From NCBI GenBank assembly GCA_030403585.1, contig JAUEPE010000006.1:124001-188000 (forward strand): a DNA stretch of 64,000 nucleotides, given 5' to 3'. The position numbers and the translations under genes were made by a program. The first letter of the stretch is position 1; every line of letters begins with the position of its first letter. Below are positions 45,644 through 55,090 of the stretch, piece by piece. This DNA is from Frankia sp. RB7. Lineage in GTDB: Bacteria > Pseudomonadota > Alphaproteobacteria > Rhizobiales > Xanthobacteraceae. The notes under the pieces were generated by a model. The model searched no databases and was not told the origin of the DNA. It was given only the letters and a program-made list of their open reading frames with translations.

Positions 45644-46546
45644 CTACTTCCTGGGCGTCGGCAAGCCCGCCATCGCCTCGATCACCGCGGCCACTGCCGC
45701 GGTGTCCTGCTCTCCATAGCCGGATGCCACCGCCGCGTTGAACAGAGGGACCGACGCAGAAAACATCGGCGTCGGGCATGCCAGCGAACCAGCAAAGTCC
45801 GCGATCACCTTCATATCCTTGCGCCAGAGCTCGAGCGGCATCGTCCTGATCGTCTCATAATTGTCCTCGATCAACATCTGCCCACGCACCGTCAACGCTC
45901 GCGAACCGGCGGCGCCGTCGCTAATTACCGCGTATGTCTGCGCGGGATCGAGCCCCGCCTTTCGCGCAAGCGCGAAGGCTTCGCCTGCAACCGCCGTGTG
46001 TACGGCAACCATCAGATTGGCGACGTATTTCGTCTTCGAGCCATTGCCAAACGTCCCAAGATAATGAGATGCCCGCGAGAAGCCCTCGAATATCGGCAAG
46101 CAGCGAGTATAGGCTGCTTTGTCTCCGCTGCCATAGACGAGGACGTCCCTTTCGAGGGCTTGGCTGCCGGAGCCCGAGAGCGGACAATCCAGCATCACCA
46201 TTCCGGCTTGAGCGAGCAGCACGCACGCTTTCGACTTCTCGTCCAGAGTAAAGGTGCTGGTCTCGGCGAGGACACGCTCTTTCCGGTCAAGAGTCCGCAA
46301 CTCGTCTACGACGTCGAAAAGCGCCTTGGCCGAGGGCAACGAGGTGACCAGGATCTCAGCGGCGTTGCCGACCTCGGCGACTGATCCCGCCACCGTCCCG
46401 CCATTCGTACGGAACGCGTCGATCGCCCGTTGAGAGACGTCATAACCTACGACGGAAAAGCCCGCCGCGAGCAAATTCTTGCTCATGGCATATCCCATGA
46501 TGCCGAGTCCGATCATACCGACGACGGTGTCCCGTTGAGTGGTCAC
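45644..46546 (-). CDS. 3-hydroxyisobutyrate dehydrogenase-family oxidoreductase (copy 2)
   Basis: A 300-residue beta-hydroxyacid dehydrogenase. The Rossmann motif is GMIGLGIMGYAMSKNL near residue 10, the substrate loop LDCPLSGSGSQA near 122 and the catalytic lysine in GSKTKYVANLM near 170. These enzymes oxidise 3-hydroxy acids such as hydroxyisobutyrate, tartronate or gluconate-like acids with NAD(P). GTG 46546 is the start. It follows a paralogue by 32 bases; the two differ enough to have different substrates. Confidence 0.9.
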   Translation of the reverse strand: MTTQRDTVVGMIGLGIMGYAMSKNLLAAGFSVVGYDVSQRAIDAFRTNGGTVAGSVAEVGNAAEILVTSLPSAKALFDVVDELRTLDRKERVLAETSTFTLDEKSKACVLLAQAGMVMLDCPLSGSGSQALERDVLVYGSGDKAAYTRCLPIFEGFSRASHYLGTFGNGSKTKYVANLMVAVHTAVAGEAFALARKAGLDPAQTYAVISDGAAGSRALTVRGQMLIEDNYETIRTMPLELWRKDMKVIADFAGSLACPTPMFSASVPLFNAAVASGYGEQDTAAVAAVIEAMAGLPTPRK

Positions 46547-46578
46547 TTAAAATCTCGCTCCCTGCCGCGAACCTGTGT

Positions 46579-47466
46579 TCAAGCGTTATGGCTGGTGGAC
46601 CAGAACGCCGGGATCTCCGTGCAGTCCTTACCGCCCCATCCAGCCTTGCTTGCCTGGTCGAACAACGACAGCGCTTGCTCGGTGAGCGGCAATCCGAACC
46701 CGAGAGACTTCGCCTCGGCGACCATCGTCCGAAAATCCTTCCGGATGCCGTCGCAGTCGAAGGTCGCCGACCCGGATGGCTTGGACTGGAGCGCGAGCGC
46801 AACTGCCGACCCGCGCGCCTTTAGCACGTTCGTTCCGCCAGACGTATCGGCGAACAATTCTACCAGCCACGCCGGATCGAGGTTCAAATGCCGACACAGC
46901 GAATAGGCTTCGCCGAAAGCCAGCCAGAAGACTCCGAGCGGGAGGTTGATCGCGAGCTTCATGCTCGCACCCGCCCCGATCGGTCCGACCAGATCGACAC
47001 GGCGGCACATTTGCTCCAGAAGCGGCTTTGCGCGTTCGTAGTCCTCCCGGTTGCCACCGGCAACACCCAGCAATTTTCCGGTTAGCGCTGGGCCGACCGT
47101 CCCGCCGACAGGGCATTCGACCATGAGGGCGCCCTTGGCCATGATCTTTTCGGCTAGTGCCACTTCGGTCGCCGGCTGGACCGTACTCATCTCCACGAAA
47201 AGCTTTCCCTTGACGTCCCCACTCAGAAGCCCGGCTTGGCCCTCGTAGACGTTGGTGATCGCGGCTGCGTCGGTCAGGATCGTGATGATCGTATCGACGT
47301 CTGCGGCAAGTCGGCTCGGACTATCTGCGGCGATCGCGCCCGCCTTGACCAGTGATTCGGCTTTTTCGGCGCTCCGGTTCCAGATATGGACTTCATGTCC
47401 GACTTCGAGCAGCCTCTTCGCGATGGCCGATCCCATGCGGCCCAAACCAGCGACACCAACCTTCAT
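46579..47466 (-). CDS. 3-hydroxyisobutyrate dehydrogenase-family oxidoreductase (copy 1)
   Basis: A 295-residue beta-hydroxyacid dehydrogenase. GVAGLGRMGSAIAKRLLE at residues 4-21 binds NAD(P), VECPVGGTVGPA near 117 is the substrate loop and GASMKLAINL near 168 carries the catalytic lysine and asparagine. It lies 42 bases downstream of the importer ATPase. With its paralogue it probably oxidises a hydroxy acid released in the same pathway. Confidence 0.9.
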   Translation of the reverse strand: MKVGVAGLGRMGSAIAKRLLEVGHEVHIWNRSAEKAESLVKAGAIAADSPSRLAADVDTIITILTDAAAITNVYEGQAGLLSGDVKGKLFVEMSTVQPATEVALAEKIMAKGALMVECPVGGTVGPALTGKLLGVAGGNREDYERAKPLLEQMCRRVDLVGPIGAGASMKLAINLPLGVFWLAFGEAYSLCRHLNLDPAWLVELFADTSGGTNVLKARGSAVALALQSKPSGSATFDCDGIRKDFRTMVAEAKSLGFGLPLTEQALSLFDQASKAGWGGKDCTEIPAFWSTSHNA

Positions 47467-47508
47467 GGCATTCTCCCGTCAGCATTCTTCTTGTCTAGCG
47501 TTGACGAC

Positions 47509-48609
47509 TTACAGCACCTGATCGGTCTCCGGATCGATCAGGTGCATATGGGTCATGTTCGCCGCCAGGCGGATCTTCGCGCCGGCTTCGGGTACGGATA
47601 CACCGGTATCCACCCGTCCGGACACCACGGTGTCGCCTAGCCTGAAGAATACCATCGCTTCCGTCCCCATCGGCTCGACCACGTCGAGCATCGTGTCGAA
47701 CTCCGAATAGTTTTCGCGATCGGAGCTACGGGCTTCCGTGATATGTTCCGGACGCAAGCCGAAGATCAATGATTTTCCGGCCAGAGGCTCGTACCGCTGC
47801 AGGCGGCTCTCGGGCACGGGAAACACCGCACCATCAATCAGGCGGATCGACAGCGCCGACGCATTCCGCTCGATCGTGCAGGAGATGAAGTTCATCGCCG
47901 GCGATCCCATAAAGCCGGCGACGAAGCGGGTCTTCGGCGCGTGGTAGAGTTCGTGCGGCGTGCCGACCTGCTCGATGCGGCCGCGGTTCATTACCACCAC
48001 GTAGTCCGCGAGCGTCATGGCCTCGATCTGGTCGTGCGTCACATAGATCGTCGTAGTCTTGACCTGCTGGTGCACCCTCTTGATCTCAGTCCGCATCTGC
48101 ACGCGCAACTTGGCGTCGAGATTGGACAGCGGCTCGTCAAACAGGAACACCTTGGGATTGCGGACCATTGCGCGTCCCATCGCTGCACGCTGCTTCTGGC
48201 CACCGGACAACTCTTTCGGACGCCGGCCAAGAAGATCATAGATGTCGAGGACCCGCGCAGCGTCCTCGACGCTTTTCCTGATGTCGGCTTTTGACATGCC
48301 GCGCATTCGGAGGCCGAACGACATATTCTGAAACACGGTCATATGCGGATAGAGAGCATAGCTCTGAAACACCATCGCGATGTCGCGATTCTTCGGCGCC
48401 ACGTCGTTCACGACCCTGCCGCCTATCCGGATCTCGCCGGCGCTGACGTCCTCGAGCCCGGCGATCATCCGCAGCGTAGTCGTCTTGCCGCAGCCGGATG
48501 GCCCGACCAGGGCAACGAACTTGGTGTCCGGGATTTCGAGATTGATACCGTGCACGGCCTGATAGGCGCCGTACCGCTTCACTACGTTTCGCAGGAGCAC
48601 ATCAGCCAT
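47509..48609 (-). CDS. sugar ABC transporter ATP-binding protein (UgpC/MalK type)
   Basis: A 366-residue ATPase. Walker A is GPSGCGKTTTLRMI near 38, the Q-loop MVFQSYALYPHMTV, signature LSGGQKQRAAMGRAMVR and Walker B FLFDEPLSNLDAKLR. The C-terminal OB/TOBE domain includes FGLRPEHI near 285. It drives the CUT1-type permeases encoded upstream. Standard length, ATG 48609. Confidence 0.93.
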   Translation of the reverse strand: MADVLLRNVVKRYGAYQAVHGINLEIPDTKFVALVGPSGCGKTTTLRMIAGLEDVSAGEIRIGGRVVNDVAPKNRDIAMVFQSYALYPHMTVFQNMSFGLRMRGMSKADIRKSVEDAARVLDIYDLLGRRPKELSGGQKQRAAMGRAMVRNPKVFLFDEPLSNLDAKLRVQMRTEIKRVHQQVKTTTIYVTHDQIEAMTLADYVVVMNRGRIEQVGTPHELYHAPKTRFVAGFMGSPAMNFISCTIERNASALSIRLIDGAVFPVPESRLQRYEPLAGKSLIFGLRPEHITEARSSDRENYSEFDTMLDVVEPMGTEAMVFFRLGDTVVSGRVDTGVSVPEAGAKIRLAANMTHMHLIDPETDQVL

Positions 48610-48619
48610 TGGAACGACC

Positions 48620-49570
48620 TCAAACCTTTGCCGCGTTACCGACCGCAGACACGCCCATTAGCTCATCGAAGAAGCCTTCCTGCTCCAAGCGGATAACGGG
48701 TCCCTGGTCGGCCGCGTCTTCAGGCGCGACCGGCCCCGGCAAAGCGCCGACCCTGTGCAAGATTGCCGATGCGTTCCGGATCCCCTCCAGGTTTGGAAAC
48801 ATCATGTCGCTCATGTAGCGCGCAAACAGTACCCAAGTCGGCCGCAGTATTTCGGTATCGCTTTCGCCACTGTACTTGCGCAGAACATGAATACCGAACT
48901 CGACATCGCTTCGGAACCGATGAACTGCCTGGCAGAACGCCTTGACGTAACGCAGGCCCACGTCGGGATGGGCCGTCATGAATCTCCGGGTGCCCGCCGC
49001 GCAACTGTTCTGGAACGCGACCCCGAGCCGGCCGAAGTCTTCGACGACATGGTAGCCGTACTTCGGCGCCTGATAGGTTTCCGGCGCGTGCATGATGGCG
49101 ACGTCTACCTTGGACTGGTCGAGCAGCAGATCGAGACGCTTGCCCTCGTTGCCGACAACCACGATCTCGATATCCTTTGCGACGTTCCACCCCCAGCGAT
49201 CGAACGCCATGATGATCGCGCATTCGTCGGCGTCGTTGCGGAACGTGACGCCCCAGCGCTTGCCGCGCAAATCCGCGCGCGAGTTGATGCCGGCACGCGC
49301 GGCCACCTGCTGCGCGCTACAGGCAATTGCGGAGGCCAGGACCACGGCATCACCGCCGTGCCGGTGGTTTGCCAGCAACAGCTCCGCCCCGACCGCGTTG
49401 GTGAAATCCGCTTCGCCCGCAATCAGGGCTTTGAGCGAATTGGAGTGCCCGTGGTAGAAGACGAGTTCCGGGTCCAGCCCATTCTCACGGTAGTATCCCC
49501 CTTCAAGGGCTGCGAAGACCGGAGCCACCCCCGCTCCGCGATGCGCCATCGCGATTTTGATCTTGTCCAC
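48620..49570 (-). CDS. NMT1/SsuA-like solute-binding-fold protein without signal peptide
   Basis: A 316-residue protein starting DKIKIAMAHRGAGVAPVFAALEGGYYRENGLDPELVFY, the start of NMT1/TauA/SsuA-type binding domains, followed by LKALIAGEADFTNAV and LRGKRWGVTFRNDADE. The frame begins straight at the domain: no signal peptide, and upstream in-frame codons run into the permease gene. It may stay in the cytosol, as THI5-like synthases and some sensors do. It sits between a permease and the ATPase of a CUT1 sugar importer, which already has its own binding protein. GTG 49570 is the start. Confidence 0.85.
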   Translation of the reverse strand: MDKIKIAMAHRGAGVAPVFAALEGGYYRENGLDPELVFYHGHSNSLKALIAGEADFTNAVGAELLLANHRHGGDAVVLASAIACSAQQVAARAGINSRADLRGKRWGVTFRNDADECAIIMAFDRWGWNVAKDIEIVVVGNEGKRLDLLLDQSKVDVAIMHAPETYQAPKYGYHVVEDFGRLGVAFQNSCAAGTRRFMTAHPDVGLRYVKAFCQAVHRFRSDVEFGIHVLRKYSGESDTEILRPTWVLFARYMSDMMFPNLEGIRNASAILHRVGALPGPVAPEDAADQGPVIRLEQEGFFDELMGVSAVGNAAKV

Positions 49571-49584
49571 GTGCCTTGCCTTCC

Positions 49585-50457
49585 TTATTTCAGGCCACTC
49601 AAGCCAAACCCTTTGTTCACGGAACGCTGAAGGATCGCGAACAGGAGAAACACGGGTATCGTCGCGAGAACGGCGATCACCATCTGCTCCGTCGGCGGGT
49701 TGCCGTAATCTTCACCGAACTGCACCAGTCCCAGCGGGAAGGTTCGAAGCTCGTCCACCGACACCACCGTGAGCGGCCAGAGGAATTGATCCCAGCTATC
49801 GCGGAACGAGAAGATCGCGAGCACCGAGAGTGCCGGCAGGCATTGCGGCAGAATGATTTGAAGCAGGATGCGCAGCTCGCCAGCGCCGTCGATGCGAGCG
49901 GCCTCGATGAAATCCTTGGGGATCGAAATCATGGACTGCCGCATCAGGAAGATGCCGAACGCATCGATCAACAGCGGCGCCACGATGCCCTGATATGTGT
50001 TGATCCAGTCGAACTTGTGTACGACGAGGAAGGTCGGAACCAGCGTCACTTCGAGCGGCAGCATCATCGTGCTGAGGATGAGGAGGAGCAATACCGACGA
50101 ACCCGGAAAGCGAAATTTGGCGAGTCCGTAGCCTGCCAAGGTGCAAAACACCACGTTCGTGATCATCACGACAACGGAGACTATACCGCTGTTCAGGAAA
50201 TACTGCGCAAACGGCGCCCTGCTCAGCGCATTCGGGTAGTTCTCGAAATGCCAGACAGTCGGGATCCATTCGGTCCGGAGTTGGAACATCTTCTCGCCGG
50301 CCTGAAACGACATCATGAGCATCCAGACGATCGGAAGAAGGAACATCGCCGTCAGCACGATCAGGAGGAGAAGTCCTATAAGTCGGCGCAACGTCGGCAG
50401 ATACCGGCGCAGGCTCGGCGGCGGCGGCGTCCAATCGGTCTCATCGATAACGGCCAT
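49585..50457 (-). CDS. carbohydrate ABC transporter permease (MalG type)
   Basis: A 290-residue membrane protein with six hydrophobic segments. The coupling motif IEAARIDGAGELRILLQIILP near 185 and the C-terminal GLSGLK are typical of CUT1 MalG-like permeases. Its ATG 50457 shares one base with the stop of the MalF-type gene (TGATG). Confidence 0.92.
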   Translation of the reverse strand: MAVIDETDWTPPPPSLRRYLPTLRRLIGLLLLIVLTAMFLLPIVWMLMMSFQAGEKMFQLRTEWIPTVWHFENYPNALSRAPFAQYFLNSGIVSVVVMITNVVFCTLAGYGLAKFRFPGSSVLLLLILSTMMLPLEVTLVPTFLVVHKFDWINTYQGIVAPLLIDAFGIFLMRQSMISIPKDFIEAARIDGAGELRILLQIILPQCLPALSVLAIFSFRDSWDQFLWPLTVVSVDELRTFPLGLVQFGEDYGNPPTEQMVIAVLATIPVFLLFAILQRSVNKGFGLSGLK

Positions 50458-51395
50458 CAGAAGTAAATCCTCTCACTCCGCGTGAACAACGTGATCTGCA
50501 ACGACGTGAAGACGAGCATGATGGCGAACAATACGACCGAGATGGCCGCAGCCTGGCCCATCTTGAGGTAGGAGAATCCGGTTTCGTAAATGAGCATGGA
50601 GAGCACGCGGGTCGCGTTGCCCGGCCCGCCGCCTGTGATCAGATAGGGGTAAAGAAAGACCCGAGCGCACAGCAGGGCCGACACCACGACCACGAAGAAA
50701 ATCGTCGGCATGAGAAGCGGCAGCGTGATGTGGAAAAACCGCCGGATCGGACCAGCACCATCTATCTCCGCGGCTTCGTAGTAGTCATCCGGCAGGGCCA
50801 GGAGAGCCGCTAGGAACACCACCATGAAATACGGCGCAAAGCGCCATACGGTGACCATGATGATCGACGGCATGGCTGTCCATTCGCTGGTCAACCAGTC
50901 GATTCTGCCGAAGCCGACATGTTGCAGAAGTTGGTTCACAACCCCGTACGGGTGCAACAGGATGCGCCAGACCAGACAGACCGCGATGACGGGCATCAGG
51001 TTGGACAAAAACATCGCCGTCATGCAATGGCGGGCGCCGGGAATGCCCGTGTTGATGGCGAGCGCGAGCATCAGTCCGATGACGGTCAGCAACGTCGTCG
51101 TGCAAGAGATATAAATCAGCGTATTGAAAAGCGTCGAACGAAAAATCGGATCGGCGATCAGGGCGCGGTAGTTGTCGAGTCCGACGTAACGCGGCGCCGA
51201 GATCATGTCGTAGGAATGGAAGCTGAGTTCGATCGCCCACAACATCGGGCCATACTTGAAGACCGCAAAGAAGATGATCGTCGGTAACACGAAAGCAATT
51301 CCCCAAAGGGTAATCTTGCGGCGGTGGTGCAAATGCCAGGATCGGCTTTCCGCCGACGCGAGCTCATCGTGTTGACTAGTCGCCAATTCGGCCAT
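50457..51395 (-). CDS. carbohydrate ABC transporter permease (MalF type)
   Basis: A 312-residue membrane protein with six to seven hydrophobic segments after a polar head. The coupling motif YEAAEIDGAGPIRRFFHITLPLL near 215 identifies a CUT1 permease. ATG 51395 is chosen with GGAATGGAAA just before it; an upstream start would add 22 cysteine-rich residues overlapping the binding-protein end region. Confidence 0.92.
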   Translation of the reverse strand: MAELATSQHDELASAESRSWHLHHRRKITLWGIAFVLPTIIFFAVFKYGPMLWAIELSFHSYDMISAPRYVGLDNYRALIADPIFRSTLFNTLIYISCTTTLLTVIGLMLALAINTGIPGARHCMTAMFLSNLMPVIAVCLVWRILLHPYGVVNQLLQHVGFGRIDWLTSEWTAMPSIIMVTVWRFAPYFMVVFLAALLALPDDYYEAAEIDGAGPIRRFFHITLPLLMPTIFFVVVVSALLCARVFLYPYLITGGGPGNATRVLSMLIYETGFSYLKMGQAAAISVVLFAIMLVFTSLQITLFTRSERIYF

Positions 51396-51461
51396 TTTCC
51401 ATTCCGGTCGTGGTCTATTGATGCAGAGGCCAGCGCAACAGGCGCTGGCCTCCACGTTCAC

Positions 51462-52811
51462 TCAGGCCTTCTTGTAGGCGGCCGTCGCGCGATCGACCTC
51501 GGCCGCCACCTCATTCAACGTCGATTTGATGTCAGCCTTGCTCAGCATGATCTTCTGGACGCCGCGATGCATGGAGTCGGCGAGCTCGTTGAAGACGAGC
51601 GTGCGCGGCAACGCGACGCCATTGCTGCCGGCCTTGATGATCTCATTGACGTATGGGAACTTCTGGACTTCGGCGTTATCCTCCCATCCGCCTTTCTTGG
51701 CGAACGTGAAGGGCGCCGCGTCTCGCCAGGCGTCGACGAGATCGCTCATCATGAACTTGTAGAGATCGTGCAGGACCTCCTGCTTGTCCGGCGAGGCGCC
51801 GGCATTGATCACGAGGTTGAAGCCGTAGGCGGTAGAGATGCCCTTCCCCGGCGCGCTTCCGGGATATTGGACAGGACGGAAATAGTTGCCCTCGAGCATC
51901 GCGGGATTTTGCGCCTTGACCAGTTCGAGCGGTAGCGGATGGCAAAAGAACATCGATGCCCGCTCCTTGAGGAAGTCCATGCCGGGAATCGGATTGGTCG
52001 CAATCGAATCGGCGGGATCCTCTGCACCGTATTTCTGCGCAATCGAGGCGCGGATGGTCATCGCGCGCACACCGGCATCATTGTTGACGATGCACTTGCC
52101 GGACTGATCGAACCAACTTCCACCGGCGCCGACCAGGATCGGATTGAACTGGATCATGGTCCACTGCGCGGCATGCATAGCAAACTTGAAACCCTGGCGG
52201 GTGAACTTGTCGCCGTCCTTGACGGTCAGCTTCTTGGCGACCTCGCCGAGTTGGTCCCAGGTCTGTGGCCAGTCCTTGTCGGGATCGAGTCCGACCTCTT
52301 TGAATTGCTTGGTGTTGAGATAATTGCAGTAGCCATAGAACCACATGGGGTAGCCGTAGACCTTCCCATTCACCGTCGCGCCTTCGACGAAGGCCGGCGC
52401 AAAGTCCTTGGCGAAGGCTTGGTAGTTCGCGTATCCGAGCTTGCCGACATCGAGCGGCGCCAGGAGATTCTTGTCGAGCCACACCGGCATGAACCAATCC
52501 TGGCTGACAAAACCGTCAGGTGCGGTGCCTGTCGCAAAACCAACACTCAACTTTTTGCCGAGATCGCCGAACGCGAACCACTGGAAGTCGATCTTCACGT
52601 GAGGGTTCTGCTCGGTGAACAGCTTGACGCGCTTGTTCACCCATGGGCGTTGCTGCGGATTGTCGAAAGTCCAGAAGCTAACCTTGATCGGCTTTTTCTC
52701 CTGGGCGTACGCGCGCGGAGCCAAGGCCGCATACGTCGCTCCCAGGCCAGCAGCACCCATCCCACCGACGACGGCCCTGCGGGTCAGATCCATTGAGTCA
52801 GACTTCGCCAT
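51462..52811 (-). CDS. extracellular solute-binding protein family 1 (Tat signal)
   Basis: A 449-residue periplasmic protein. LTRRAVVGGMGAAGLG near residue 10 is a twin-arginine signal, with cleavage after RAYAQ. The mature region (KVSFWTFDNPQQRPWVNKR, SQDWFMPVWLDKNLLAPLD) fits the CUT1 binding proteins for sugars, polyols and their derivatives. It is the first gene of the operon, after an AGGGAG ribosome site. The ligand is unknown. Confidence 0.9.
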   Translation of the reverse strand: MAKSDSMDLTRRAVVGGMGAAGLGATYAALAPRAYAQEKKPIKVSFWTFDNPQQRPWVNKRVKLFTEQNPHVKIDFQWFAFGDLGKKLSVGFATGTAPDGFVSQDWFMPVWLDKNLLAPLDVGKLGYANYQAFAKDFAPAFVEGATVNGKVYGYPMWFYGYCNYLNTKQFKEVGLDPDKDWPQTWDQLGEVAKKLTVKDGDKFTRQGFKFAMHAAQWTMIQFNPILVGAGGSWFDQSGKCIVNNDAGVRAMTIRASIAQKYGAEDPADSIATNPIPGMDFLKERASMFFCHPLPLELVKAQNPAMLEGNYFRPVQYPGSAPGKGISTAYGFNLVINAGASPDKQEVLHDLYKFMMSDLVDAWRDAAPFTFAKKGGWEDNAEVQKFPYVNEIIKAGSNGVALPRTLVFNELADSMHRGVQKIMLSKADIKSTLNEVAAEVDRATAAYKKA

Positions 52812-52914
52812 TGTTTTCTCCCTCTGTATCTGGATCGGCCTTTTGGCCGATTCCCTGTTCCATCCGACGTCTTTTCGCGCCGTCTCCTTGTTGCAATCGT
52901 ATCCGCTCGTTCTC

Positions 52915-54156
52915 CTAATGGACCAGATTTGGAATGTTACCTACGCTGGCCATTGATGCGCGAGGCAGGCGAGCGCTTTCGCGCAAGATGAAATCGTAAG
53001 TCAGTCCGAGTTCGGGATCGCTGGTCGGCCCGTCTAGGCCGCGCTCTATGAACGCGCCCAAGTATCGGCCGAATTGCACGGCGTCGAGACCAGGCCGCAG
53101 CCGCTCGCTTTGGTAGCAAGCCAGCGCATCGGAGATGGAAGCGTTCCGGTCGAGACATTGCGTCAGCGACATCGCATCCAAGGCCGCTTTGAGAACACCG
53201 ATGCCGACATGGGGCCGGGCAACGAAGGCTGCGTCTCCGATCAGGGCGATGCGGCCGAAGACAATCCGCTCCGACTGCACATCGTAGATTGGCTGGATCA
53301 TGAAGCGGTTCGCGCACATCACGGCATCACAGAATTGGGGCGGCAGGCGTTTCTGCGCAGTCTTCCGAAATGCTTCGATATGCTCTTGTCTGATCGAGGG
53401 AGGCGGGATGGCGTACTCGTGTCGACGCCCATCCGCATCGGTCAGGAGGTCGTCGAGATCGCGGCCAGCCGGAACGCGATAGTACCAGAGGAAATTATAG
53501 CGACGATGCCCGCCCTGCCCATCGCGGCCGAGCAAGGGATACCCGATGAGCTGACCACCCTGCGGAAAGCAAAAGCTGAAGAGCTCGACCAGATCCGGAT
53601 CGAGCTTGCTCGGATCGTCGATAATGCCCCGCCAGGCAACATATTGGGCGTAACGCGGGATGACCTCCGGCGCGAGCTTCGCTCGAATACGCGATCGAAC
53701 GCCGTCGGCACCGACTACAAGGTCAGCAGATAGTCGTCGACCATCCGACAATGATACGGTGGCATCGCCCTCACCTTGCACGACATCGAGGACCTCGATG
53801 CCGGAATGATAAGACGATGCGGGAAACGCCTTTTGGATACGACCGAACAGGACGTTCCACGACGTCAAATATTGAGGATAGGTATGGCGCGCGACTACAC
53901 GCCCTGTTCGGTCGAAAGCAAACCGCTGCTCGACATCGATCCGGTCAAGTTCGGCTTCGGGTCCGAGAATTGTCTTGAGAACCGGCTCGAGTTCGGCATG
54001 ACCGGCGATGCCGGCACCCCGTTCAACGAGCGCATCCGAGGCGCGCTCGAAGATGTCGACCTGCCATCCTGACTTGACGAGAAGATTGCCAAGGAACAAG
54101 CCGCCGACTGAGCCGCCCGCGATAATGACCCTGCGCCGGCAGCCCAAATTTGTCAT
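52915..54156 (-). CDS. FAD-dependent monooxygenase (aromatic hydroxylase family)
   Basis: A 413-residue class A flavoprotein. The FAD-binding GGSVGGLFLGN is at residues 14-24, followed by the acidic ribose-binding IFERA, the central DG motif (VVGADGVRSRIRAK) near 150 and the GD motif (RIALIGDAAFVARPHVGIG) near 305. Similarity in pattern is highest to 2,6-dihydroxypyridine and 6-hydroxynicotinate monooxygenases. It hydroxylates an aromatic or heterocyclic ring with NAD(P)H and O2. It diverges from the GntR gene across 189 bases. Confidence 0.88.
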   Translation of the reverse strand: MTNLGCRRRVIIAGGSVGGLFLGNLLVKSGWQVDIFERASDALVERGAGIAGHAELEPVLKTILGPEAELDRIDVEQRFAFDRTGRVVARHTYPQYLTSWNVLFGRIQKAFPASSYHSGIEVLDVVQGEGDATVSLSDGRRLSADLVVGADGVRSRIRAKLAPEVIPRYAQYVAWRGIIDDPSKLDPDLVELFSFCFPQGGQLIGYPLLGRDGQGGHRRYNFLWYYRVPAGRDLDDLLTDADGRRHEYAIPPPSIRQEHIEAFRKTAQKRLPPQFCDAVMCANRFMIQPIYDVQSERIVFGRIALIGDAAFVARPHVGIGVLKAALDAMSLTQCLDRNASISDALACYQSERLRPGLDAVQFGRYLGAFIERGLDGPTSDPELGLTYDFILRESARLPRASMASVGNIPNLVH

Positions 54157-54345
54157 GCCGTCACATCACCCACGTGCGTGACGGTCCAGTCAAGATCCGC
54201 GAATCCCCGCCCTTTGCGAGCGATGTCGTGCGCATATGACATGCACCTTCCCCTCGGATTGATGAAGACTAATCGCGGTTGAGATCCTCCGTCAAGGATT
54301 TTCGAAACTATTGCCTTCCATACAAAAGTCGGTGAAGATTGCGAA

Positions 54346-55026
54346 ATGATCGCGATCGGGGATGTCACACGTACGCTTGCCGACGAGGCCTATTCTCGGA
54401 TCCGCGACGCTATGCATAGCGGCAGGCTCCAACCCGGGCAGAAGCTACGCTTCAGCGAACTGCAGGAACTGACCGACACCAGCGTCACGCCAGTGCGGGA
54501 AGCTTTGACTCGCCTGACCGCGGAGGGGTTCACGGAACTCGAGGGCCATCGGGGCTATCGGGTGGCGCCGGTCTCTTCCCAGGATTTGTGGGACATTCTG
54601 CGAAACCGGCAGCGTCTGGAGTCCGAGGCTCTTCGGCTCTCCATTCAGCACGGCGACGAGAACTGGGAGGCGCAACTTATCAGCGCCCACCATTTATTGA
54701 CGCGCATGGACCGCGAGCGCGCAGACCTGCCGACCGCAGCCGACGAGCAGTGGGAGAAGCGCCACGCCGCGTTCCATGAAGCGTTGATCGCCGCCTGCCA
54801 GTCCAAGGTGTTGCTCGGCTTCTGCAACCAATTATCGGCGCGCGCGAACCGGTACCGACGCCTCTCCGTCGGCGTGGACGACGTTCCGCGAGACGTCCGC
54901 TCTGAGCACCGGAATATCCTCGAAGCGACAATCCGACGCGATGCGGAGACGGCGACGGATCTCCTGCAAGAACATTTTGAACGGACCGCACGTATGGTCG
55001 ATGAACTCCTTCGTCACAAATGGTGA
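54346..55026 (+). CDS. GntR family transcriptional regulator (FCD domain)
   Basis: A 226-residue regulator. The winged helix spans about residues 8-75 (AYSRIRDAMHSGRLQPGQKLRFSELQ, TPVREALTRLTAEGF) and the all-helical FCD ligand domain follows, with the metal-binding pattern D/H...H (WEKRHAAFHEAL, RSEHRNILEA). It probably controls the divergent monooxygenase and the aldo/keto reductase downstream, responding to a pathway acid. A GGTGAAG ribosome site precedes ATG 54346. Confidence 0.9.
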   Translation: MIAIGDVTRTLADEAYSRIRDAMHSGRLQPGQKLRFSELQELTDTSVTPVREALTRLTAEGFTELEGHRGYRVAPVSSQDLWDILRNRQRLESEALRLSIQHGDENWEAQLISAHHLLTRMDRERADLPTAADEQWEKRHAAFHEALIAACQSKVLLGFCNQLSARANRYRRLSVGVDDVPRDVRSEHRNILEATIRRDAETATDLLQEHFERTARMVDELLRHKW

Positions 55027-55090
55027 GTGTGTCGACAACGAAAGAAAATCCATAGCCGCGCAAAGTGGTGATCATTCGAGGGAGGAAGCC

